This document shows, piece by piece, positions 56,728-64,000 of a stretch of 64,000 nt of DNA (positions are counted from its first letter, which is position 1; every line of letters starts with the position of its first letter). A program made the translations under genes and the position numbers. Origin of the DNA: CAVWUA01 sp963758025 (GTDB lineage Bacteria; Planctomycetota; Planctomycetia; Isosphaerales; Isosphaeraceae); NCBI GenBank assembly GCA_963758025.1, contig CAVWUA010000007.1, positions 248,001 through 312,000 of the forward strand. The letters run 5' to 3'. The notes below the pieces were generated by a model. The model was not told the DNA's origin. It did not search any database and saw only the letters and a program-made list of their open reading frames with translations.

Positions 56728-57346
56728 TCAATCGAGCGGCTTGATCATCAGGTCCTTGTAGCGGACCTCCATCGGCGGGCCGACGTGAACCTGAAGCGCG
56801 ATGATTCCGGTTTCGGGGAACTCGGGGTCCTCGCGGTCGATGACCTTCGTGCCGTTGATCGTGATCACGGCGTGGTCCCCCTTGGCCTCGATGACGAACT
56901 CGTTCCAGTCGTCGGGCTTGACGATCTCCTTGGCCTTCTCCTCGGGATAGCGTTCCAGGATGCCCCGGCCGCGCTCCTCGTAGAGCAGGCCCCAGTAGCC
57001 GTCGGCGACGTCGGCCTGCGGACCGGAAACCGCGCCGTCGTCGGCCCTTTTGCTGCGGAACTGGATGCCGGAGTTCCCGTTACGGATCTTGACCTTGGCC
57101 TTGAGGATGAAATTCTTGTACGGTTTGTCCGTGACGAGGAATTCGTTCTTCTTCAGGTTTCCCTGGGTCCGGCCGACGATCTCGCCGTCCTCGACCGTGA
57201 AGAGGGACTTGTCCTCGGGCTGAACCCAGCCGTCGAGGTTCTTCGCCGTTGAACAGCGGCTTGAAGCCGTTTTCGTCATCGGCCGGTCGAGCGGCCAAGG
57301 CGGTGAGGGCCAGGCAGGCAGCCAGGCCGAGCAGGCGTCGGGACAT
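56728..57346 (-). CDS. Secreted DUF1080 protein (one frameshift)
   Basis: About 205 residues. Signal peptide MSRRLLGLAACLALTALAARP, then GFKPLFNG, a shift near 57241-57247, and in the next frame KNLDGWVQPEDKSLFTVEDGEIVGRTQ. DUF1080 motifs: NSGIQFRSKRADDGAVSGPQADVADGYWG and DWNEFVIEAKGDHAVITINGTKVID. GGGAGAA lies 7 bases before ATG 57346. Second such protein in the window; likely polysaccharide or disaccharide degradation outside the cytoplasm. Upstream of the enolase-like gene on the same strand. Confidence 0.85.
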
Positions 57347-57546
57347 CAATTGGTTCTCCCTGTTGTCGAGCCATGTTCCCGGCATTCCTTCGAGAAACGG
57401 ACGGAATGCCGCGCAAGGCGATTGTGCCCGCCGGGACGCGGCCGGTCAATCGTCCGGTGGTCTGGGCAGAGGCGATCCGTGCGGTTAGAATCGTCCGATC
57501 AAGCCATCCAACCCAGGAATCGAACCCCCGCCCAAGAGTCCCCCGT

Positions 57547-58549
57547 ATGGCCTTCGCGGACGATCTCCAACAGTTCGGACCCGATGTCTCGACCGCCGTT
57601 TCCCTGGACGAGGCGCGGGCCTACTGCGCCCGCTTGACGGCCACGCACTACGAGAATTTCAGCGTCGTCACCTGGCTGACGCCCCGCGCGCTCCGGCCGG
57701 CGTTTCAGAGCGTGTACAGTTTCTGCCGATGGTCCGACGACCTGGGGGACGAGGTCGGTGACCGTCAGCGCTCCCGAGAACTGCTCGCCTGGTGGCGCGG
57801 CGAATTGCGGCGGATGTACGAGGGGAAGGCACGCCATCCCGTCATGGTGGCCCTGGCCGAGACGGTGCGTGAATACGAGATCCCGATCGCGCCGTTCGAG
57901 GCCCTGATCTCGGCGTTCGAGCAGGATCAGGAGGTGCTCGCGTACGAGACGTATCCGCAACTGGCCGACTACTGCACCCGATCCGCCAACCCGGTCGGGC
58001 ACCTCGTCCTGTATCTGGGCCGTTCGTACAACGAGGAGAATGCCCGGCTGTCCGATTGCACGTGCACGGCCCTGCAACTGGCGAACTTCTGGCAGGACGT
58101 GGCCCGCGACATGGACATCGGCCGGATCTACCTGCCCGCCGAGGATCGGGAGCGGTTCGGCGTGACCGTGGAGGATTTGCAAAACCGGCGGTTCTCGCAA
58201 CGGTACGCGGATCTCCTGCGGTTCGAGGTGGAGCGGACCCGCGACCTGTTCGCGGAAGGCTGGCCGCTGGTCGGAACGGATGCCGAGGGCCCTGGCCGTG
58301 GATGTCGATCTCTTCACCCGAGGTGGGCTGGCGATTCTGGACCGGATCGAGGCTCAAGGGTTCGACACGCTGACGCATCGGCCCGAGGTCAGCAAGCGGG
58401 CGAAGGTCGGTTTGCTCTTGCGAGCCTTGCTCGGTCAGTCGGGCTTGTGGACGCCTCGAAGCAAGCGGCCGGTTCGCGTCCCGAGTCGTACGGCGCCGGC
58501 AACCTATCAAACCGGCACAGCCGCGTCCGTTGGGGAGAGGTCGTCGTGA
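57547..58549 (+). CDS. hpnC: Hydroxysqualene synthase HpnC (one frameshift)
   Basis: About 333 residues. Trans-isoprenyl-diphosphate synthase fold: first Asp-rich motif SFCRWSDDLGDEVGD, second NFWQDVARDMDIGRIYLPAEDRERFGV. A break near 58276-58280 is resolved by the next frame RALAVDVDLFTRGGLAILDRIEAQGFDTLTHRPEVSK. It converts presqualene diphosphate to hydroxysqualene. The stop overlaps hpnD GTG (GTGA). Because both frames then coincide, the gene falsely seems fused to hpnD. No clear ribosome site before ATG 57547. Confidence 0.9.
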
Positions 58550-59422
58550 GCGAGGCGAACCTGCGAGCCAGCGACGAGTTTTGCCGACGGCTCTCCCGGC
58601 GCGAGGCCCGGAACTTCTATTACAGCTTCCTCGTCCTGCCTCCCGAGCGCCGTCGCTCGATGTGCGCTCTGTATGCCTTCATGCGGCACACGGACGACCT
58701 GGCCGATGAGCCGGGAGAGGTCGCCGACAAGCGGGCCGCGCTGGAAACCTGGCGTGCCGATCTCGACCGCGCCCTGGAGGGTCAGCCCGACGCCTGGCCC
58801 GGCTTGCCCGCCCTGGCGCACGCGGTCCATCGCCACGGGATTCCCCCGAAATACCTGCACGAGGTCATCGACGGCGTGGCGATGGACCTGGAGCCCCGGC
58901 CGTTCCCGACGTTCGAGGATCTGTACGCCTACTGCTACCGGGTGGCCTCGGCGGTGGGACTCTGTTGTCTGCATATCTGGGGATATCGGTCCGAAGGGGG
59001 CCGGGCCGAGTCGCTGGCCGAGTCGTGCGGGATTGCCTTGCAACTGACGAACATCCTCCGCGACGTCCGCGAGGATGCGCCAGCTTGGCCGGGTCTATCT
59101 TCCGCGAGAGGACCTGGACCGTTTTGGCGTCCGAGTGGAGGATCTCGCGGCGTCTCGGCCTGACGAACGTCTGCGACGGCTGTTCGAATTCGAGGGGCGT
59201 CGCGCCTATGATTACTATGAGGAGGCCCGCGCCCTGGCCCGGCTGGTCGCGCCGGTCGGTCGTCCGATGCTGGGGGCGATCGTCGGCATTTACCGGGCCT
59301 TGCTCGATGAGATCGTGCGGCGGGACTATGACGTCCTTGCCGGCCGGATCTCGCTCTCTCCGTGGCGGAAGACGACGATCACCCTCAAGGCCCTTGCCGG
59401 CGGTCGGTTGGTCCAATCATGA
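58546..59422 (+). CDS. hpnD: Presqualene diphosphate synthase HpnD (one frameshift)
   Basis: About 292 residues. Motif FMRHTDDLADEPGE binds Mg-diphosphate; second motif LTNILRDVRED is followed by a break near 59074-59083, after which the next frame reads RQLGRVYLPREDLDRFGVRVEDL. Joins two farnesyl diphosphates. GTG 58546 overlaps hpnC by 4 bases with GGGGAGAGG before it. The stop overlaps hpnE ATG (ATGA). Confidence 0.9.
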
Positions 59423-60945
59423 GCGGTTCCCTTCCTGACACAGAGGTTCCCGGCGTGGCGGCGACATTCCGAAAACCTCCCGAGCCGCACGTCGTCATCG
59501 TCGGGGGCGGCCTGGCGGGCCTGGCGGCGGCCTCAGCCCTGGTGAACCGGGGTCTGCGAATCACCTTGCTGGAAAGCCGTCCGCGGCTAGGTGGGCGTGC
59601 CAGCTCCTTCAACGACCCGGCGACCGGTGAGCCGGTCGATAACTGCCAGCACGTCAGTATGGCGTGCTGCACGAACCTCGCCGACTTCTGCACCCGGGTC
59701 GGAACCCGCGACCTGTTCCGTCGGGAGCCGGCGGTCGTCTTCCTCGGGCCGGACGGTCGTCGCTCTCGGCTCGAAGCCGGCGTTTTGCCCGCGCCGCTCC
59801 ATCTGGCCGGGAGCTTTCTGAAGGCGAATTACCTTTCCTGGGGCGACAAGCTGAGGGTCGCGTATGGCCTGGCCTGTCTGCGTTCCGACCGGGGGGACCG
59901 GCCGGGCGAGCCGTTCGCCGAGTGGCTCCTGCGGCACGGTCAGAACGCGCGGACGATCACGAAGTACTGGGGCACCGTGCTCATCTCCGCGCTCAACGAG
60001 CGCCTGGAGCAGATGGATGTCGGCCACGCCCGCAAGGTCTTCATCGACGGGTTCCTCCGCAACCGCGAGGGGTTCGCGATGGAGATTCCGCTCGTGCCGC
60101 TCGGCGAGTTGTACGGCACGAGGCTCGAAGACTGGCTCCGCCGGCACCGGGTGGACGTGCGCCTGACGACCGGCGTGCGGTCGGCCGAGATCGACGACGA
60201 GGGGGCCGTGACCGGGGTGACACTCCGATCGGGAGAGACGATTCCCGCCGATTTCGTCGTCCTGACCGTCCCGTTCGACCGCGTCTCCGCGCTTTTGCCC
60301 GAGTCGGCCCGACCGCTGGTTCCGGCCCTGGAGGGCTTGGAGGCGTTCCGCGCATCGCCGATCACCGGGGTCCACTTCTGGTTCGATCGGCCGGTCTGTC
60401 CGCTGGACCACGCCGTCACGGTCGGTCGGTTGATCCAGTGGGTCTTCAACCACACGGCCTTGCAAGGCCGGGAAGCGCCCGAAGGGGGCGGCCAGTATCT
60501 CCAACTGGTCATCAGCGCGTCGTATGACCTGCTGTCCCTGGACAAGACCACGATCCGCGATGCCGCCCTGGCCGACCTGGCGGAACTCTGGCCGGCGGCG
60601 CGGGAGGCGAAACTCCTGCGCTGGTGGGTCGTGACCGAACACGGCGCGACGTTCGCCGTCCGTCCCGGAATCGACGCCTATCGCCCCTCGCAACGCACAC
60701 CCGTTGAGGGCCTCTTTCTCGGGGGTGACTGGACGGCGACCGGGTGGCCCGCCACGATGGAGGGGGCCGTCCGTTCGGGATATCTCGCCGCCGAGGGCAT
60801 CCTGGACGACCTCAGCCAGCCCGAGCGTCTGGTTCAGCCCGACCTGCCCGATGGCTTCCTTGCCCGGCTGCTCCTGGGCCCGGCATCCCCCTCGAAGCCG
60901 ATCACTCAGCCCGTTCCACCCAGACCGGCTTCATCCTTGACCTGA
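59419..60945 (+). CDS. hpnE: Hydroxysqualene dehydroxylase HpnE
   Basis: A 508-residue FAD enzyme: the Rossmann FAD motif HVVIVGGGLAGLAAASALV then LLESRPRLGGRASSF, and C-terminal LFLGGDWTATGWPATMEGAVRSGYLAAEGI. It reduces hydroxysqualene to squalene, completing the HpnCDE route that feeds hopanoids or sterols. ATG 59419 overlaps hpnD by 4 bases. Its end overlaps the convergent permease gene by about 40 bases. Frame intact. No squalene-hopene cyclase in the window. Confidence 0.95.
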   Translation: MSGSLPDTEVPGVAATFRKPPEPHVVIVGGGLAGLAAASALVNRGLRITLLESRPRLGGRASSFNDPATGEPVDNCQHVSMACCTNLADFCTRVGTRDLFRREPAVVFLGPDGRRSRLEAGVLPAPLHLAGSFLKANYLSWGDKLRVAYGLACLRSDRGDRPGEPFAEWLLRHGQNARTITKYWGTVLISALNERLEQMDVGHARKVFIDGFLRNREGFAMEIPLVPLGELYGTRLEDWLRRHRVDVRLTTGVRSAEIDDEGAVTGVTLRSGETIPADFVVLTVPFDRVSALLPESARPLVPALEGLEAFRASPITGVHFWFDRPVCPLDHAVTVGRLIQWVFNHTALQGREAPEGGGQYLQLVISASYDLLSLDKTTIRDAALADLAELWPAAREAKLLRWWVVTEHGATFAVRPGIDAYRPSQRTPVEGLFLGGDWTATGWPATMEGAVRSGYLAAEGILDDLSQPERLVQPDLPDGFLARLLLGPASPSKPITQPVPPRPASSLT

Positions 60946-62639
60946 ACACGCCTCGGCCGGGGCGATCCGCCAGCCGATCGAGCCGCGCCAGCGACGAGCC
61001 GCTCAACAGGAACGCCGCGAGCGCGTACAGCGCCAAGTCCGAGACCAAACCATCCCAGGATGAAGATGGCTTGATAAACGTCGTTGTCGTTCCGGGGCGT
61101 GAACAGGAAGTATGGTGCATCGTCATACCCGAACAGCGATAACCCGACGCTCCACAATGGCGACGGGAACGGGACCGTGCAACACATGTTCAGACTGATC
61201 AGGATGCCCAGGGTGACGGCCTGCGCTTTCCAGGTTGTTTTCGAACCGAGGGAAGTGCACGTTCCCAGAGAAAGAGCAAACCAGACATAGATACTCACTT
61301 CCAGGGCCACGATTCCCACCGCGATCGGATGAACCGCGCCCGTCAGTATCCCCGCGATCCAGAGCACAGCCAGGACGACGCCGAACCCCGCGGTCGCTCG
61401 GAGTACCCCGAGCTTCTTTCCCCGGAGAATCTCCGCGTGGTCCAGGGGGGTGCTCAGGAGGCTGATCCAGGTCTCCCCTTCCAGCTCGGACGTGATCGTG
61501 GATGCGGAGAGGCTTCCCAGAGCGAGCAACCAGAACGCCAGGAGAACCACGGTCATAACTCTTGTATAGAGGTTGAACTCTTCCCGTTGCCCTTCAAGAA
61601 TTGCGAGCCCGCCGAAGTAACATAGGGATAGAAGTAATCCGCCGAGGAGAACCGCCGTGAACATCCGCACCAGAATGCGCATGATTCCCGGATTGCGGCT
61701 GGTGAATGCCTCTTTCCAGTACAACGGATTGTCGCCGATCGGCGGACGGGGAAAGAGGCGAGGGACGTAACGCCGCATGCGCTGGCCGCGCCCTTCAATC
61801 GAGCGGAACGACGGACGAAGCCGCCAGGCAGCGAGCAGGCCGAACACCATCCCCAGGATCGTCTGGATCGCCACCATCCTCCCGACGAGTGCCCAGTCCG
61901 TCGTCGGTGTTCCGGCGAAAATGCCGAAGGCCCGATTCATGACCGAGATCGGGTTGGAATCCGCGACAGACTCAATCAACGCGCCCAACGCATCGGAAAT
62001 TTCTTGTGGGATTCCCGGAGTGGCCGAGAGCAGGGTGGGCAGCGACGGAAAGACCACCAGCCAGACGAACACGACGAGATACGAGGCGGAGATGGCGTCC
62101 CGGGATCGCCGGCAGACGGTCGAGATAAGGGTACATAGCGCGGCCAGCAGAAAGGCCGTGGAGAACATCGCCGTGTAACAGGCCAGCAGGACGGGCGGCT
62201 CAATCCCGCCGACGAGCATCAAGAGACTGACCACCGGCAAGACGATCGCCAGGTAAACGCCAATGTGAATCAACCGCGCGAACACCTTCCCCGCGATGAT
62301 CTCCATGCCGGTCAATCGACTGGTCAGGAGATAATGCAGCGTCTTCCGTTGCCGCTCATCGGCGATGGCTCCCCCCGCCAGGGCCGGCGTGAGACCCAGA
62401 ACCAAGGCCCCCTGGACGAGAATCAGGTTCAGGAAAATGCCGTGGCCGAACTCCGCCAGTTCCTGGGGCGAGAGAGCCTGCGCACGGTTTCCCGAGAAGA
62501 ACGGGTTGATATACAGACTCGCATACTTCAGCGTGATCATTCCGAGAATGACAAGGCCGAACAGCGACCGTGCGACGTAGAGCCGGCGGTGCCGCGCGAC
62601 CTTGGTCAGCTCGTAGCGGATCACGGACCCGAGCGGCAT
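60902..62639 (-). CDS. ABC-2-type transporter permease (one frameshift)
   Basis: About 578 residues starting MPLGSVIRYELTKVARHRRLYVARSL. Up to 12 membrane helices in two halves (AALCTLISTVCRRSRDAISASYLVVFVWLVV; GETWISLLSTPLDHAEILRGKKLGVL). The shared TP/SRLTGMEIIAGK-type motif marks the ABC-2/GldG-like family. A break near 61030-61040 is resolved by the next frame LYALAAFLLSGSSLARLDRLADR, stop 60902. No ATPase is seen here; it is probably encoded upstream, beyond the window. GAGGGGA precedes ATG 62639. Confidence 0.8.
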
Positions 62640-62661
62640 GATCGTTCCCCTCGTCGCGAGA

Positions 62662-64000
62662 TCAGACTTCCGTGGACGGTCCGAATGCTTTCTTCGGTTC
62701 CGGGGCCGGAACATTCCACAATGGAGGACGCGGACGGTCCACGATCCGGTCGAACTCGAACATCGCGTTCAAGGTCAGGACCAAGGCCCCCATGCCATAG
62801 AGGATCAGGCTGAACAGGCACGTGAAGAGAAGCTGGCCACGATGACTTCCCGGTCCGTAATAGCGCTGGGTTTCAAAACCAAGCAAGTTCCAGAGATCCG
62901 CATAGGACATGAGTGAGATGGCCGTGAGGAAGGGCGTGCAACCGACGAGAAAGAAGACGGACTTGTCCGGCCCGAAGGGAATGCAGCACATCAGATAACC
63001 GACGTTCATCCCGAGCAGCAGGCCGACCGTCGTGGCCATCGCGCGGGTGGTATTTCGGGCACGCAACGAGAGAGCCGTCCCGAGTGCGGAAGCGAACCAG
63101 AGGTAAATCGTGTAATCGAGGGCCTGGGCAATCACCCCAAAGGGATGAATCGCCCCCGCCGCCAGGCCGATGCCCCAAAGAGTGACCAGGATGAAGAGAA
63201 AAAATCGGACGCTCCAGAAGGCGCCGAACATCTTGCCAGTGAGAATTTCCGCCCCCGAAAGCTCGGTGGTGATCAAACTGAGCCAGGTGTCTTCCTCGCG
63301 TTCCGAACTGACGGCGGCGGCGGCGGACGAGGCCACGGTCAATCCGGTGATGACATAGAGGAACGTGGTGACGAATCGAAGAAAACTATTGAATTGATCG
63401 CGCGACGAGTAGCCGCCCGTGTAGCCGTATCCCATCCGGGCGACTTCTTCGAACGCCGGCGCGGCCGTCCGGTACGTCCAGTACACCAGGAAGCCTAGCC
63501 CGATCAGGATCAAGAGTTGTGCCAGCCAGCGCGTGGCGCCTCTGGATCTCGAGAAATGCATCTCTTTCCAGAGCATGGGATATTCGCCGCACGCGGGCCT
63601 GGGGAAGAGTCGTATGCCGTTGCGGAGCCAGGACAGGCGAGAGCTTCGGGTCGCGTCTCCCCCCTGGCGCGAAAGATCGGGCGTAACCTCCAGACGGCGA
63701 TCAGGACGAACAGGGAGCCGAACGCCAGTTGAAGGCCCATCATCCAGAGACTGCGATCCAGGAGAGAGTTCATCCATCTCGCACCGCCGGTCGGCATGGC
63801 GAGCGGGTAGAACGGATTGGATGCGAGAACCCATTGATTCACGGGATTGATATAGGAGTGAATGATGGGCCAGTTGAACCGAAGCGGAACATCGAGCAGC
63901 CAGGGGATGATGAGCCAGAGCAACTCCAGACCGAAGACGCCGAGGATCGCCTCGCGAACGCGCCGCGAGTGAGTCGAAACCATCAGGCAGAGGCCGCAGA
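62662..64000 (-). CDS. ABC-2-type transporter permease, 5' end outside window (one frameshift)
   Basis: At least 445 residues remain. The first frame runs to the window end (CGLCLMVSTHSRRVREAILGVFGLELLWLI), matching an internal motif of the neighbouring permease, so the true start lies outside. A break in six C (63659-63664) is resolved by GGDATRSSRLSWLRNGIRLFPRPACGEYPMLWKEM. The second half has SSEREEDTWLSLITTELSGAEILTGKMFGAFW and several membrane helices, ending RPPLWNVPAPEPKKAFG. Paralogous to the downstream permease, 22 bases away. Confidence 0.78.
   Translation of the reverse strand, partial: LRPLPDGFDSLAARSRGDPRRLRSGVALAHHPLAARCSASVQLAHHSLLYQSRESMGSRIQSVLPARHADRRCEMDELSPGSQSLDDGPSTGVRLPVRPDRRLEVTPDLSRQGGDATRSSRLSWLRNGIRLFPRPACGEYPMLWKEMHFSRSRGATRWLAQLLILIGLGFLVYWTYRTAAPAFEEVARMGYGYTGGYSSRDQFNSFLRFVTTFLYVITGLTVASSAAAAVSSEREEDTWLSLITTELSGAEILTGKMFGAFWSVRFFLFILVTLWGIGLAAGAIHPFGVIAQALDYTIYLWFASALGTALSLRARNTTRAMATTVGLLLGMNVGYLMCCIPFGPDKSVFFLVGCTPFLTAISLMSYADLWNLLGFETQRYYGPGSHRGQLLFTCLFSLILYGMGALVLTLNAMFEFDRIVDRPRPPLWNVPAPEPKKAFGPSTEV

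Noticed and set aside
57373..59163. Apparent HpnC-HpnD fusion
   Set aside because: The HpnC frameshift happens to place it in the HpnD frame. The true HpnC end at 58549 and HpnD GTG at 58546 overlap normally.
14956..63700. Programmed ribosomal frameshifting as an explanation
   Set aside because: The sites share no slippery heptamer plus pseudoknot and occur in unrelated housekeeping genes; indel errors are simpler.

Overview
The window reads as a chromosomal segment of a GC-rich planctomycete, plausibly of the Isosphaeraceae; that placement is inference from gene content. Pointers are an FG-GAP repeat protein with a planctomycete-type N-terminal Leu-Glu...Arg...Leu-Leu motif, two DUF1080-type secreted proteins, a Tat-exported Gfo/Idh/MocA oxidoreductase, an ECF sigma factor followed by a DUF1559-like membrane protein, an AccA on its own, and an HpnC-HpnD-HpnE squalene operon. 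I recognised no rRNA, tRNA, CRISPR array, prophage or plasmid functions.

Layout. 0-5.7 kb: the end of an aminoglycoside-phosphotransferase/AAA kinase fusion, a gamma-glutamylcyclotransferase-like gene, a pyruvate/indolepyruvate-decarboxylase-type ThDP enzyme, and a convergent FG-GAP surface protein. 6.1-12.8 kb: a four-gene MacAB-TolC-like exporter (outer-membrane factor, adaptor, ATPase, permease). 12.8-14.3 kb: an ISNCY-type insertion sequence flanked by an 18-bp direct repeat, sitting between the exporter and its terminator. 14.4-18.7 kb: greA, a pseudouridine synthase, a Gly/Tyr-rich lipoprotein, superoxide dismutase and a Gfo/Idh/MocA protein. 18.8-25 kb (minus strand): protein kinase, accA, three glycosyltransferases and a coiled-coil protein. 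25.3-32.3 kb (minus strand): glgC, a small L7/L12-like protein and a CzcBA-like metal efflux pair. 32.3-39.9 kb: a membrane-anchored spermidine-synthase-like protein, sigma factor and partner, Nudix hydrolase, aminotransferase, universal stress protein and ilvE. 40-43.8 kb: a LolCDE-type ABC system and lysS. 43.9-57.3 kb: glyoxalase-like protein, LarA-like racemase, DUF1080 proteins, methyltransferase, AI-2E-type permease with an extra C-terminal domain, aldo/keto reductase, topoisomerase IB, HAD phosphatase, a probable double GNAT and an enolase-superfamily enzyme. 57.5-64 kb: hpnCDE converging on two ABC-2-type permeases, the last cut by the window edge.

The most pervasive unexpected signal is technical or evolutionary. 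From about 15 kb onward roughly twenty well-conserved genes are each broken by one or two single-base frameshifts, many inside C or G runs of 4-6, with the missing family motifs continuing in the neighbouring frame. Genes in 0-14.9 kb, 24-28.5 kb and 39-43.8 kb are intact. I annotate the broken genes as single CDSs with a stated frameshift because uncorrected sequencing indels explain them best; the sequence alone cannot exclude real pseudogenisation. No clearly new system is demonstrated. The best candidates for follow-up are the AI-2E permease fusion, the sigma/membrane-protein pair, the L7/L12-like small protein and the glycan cluster.
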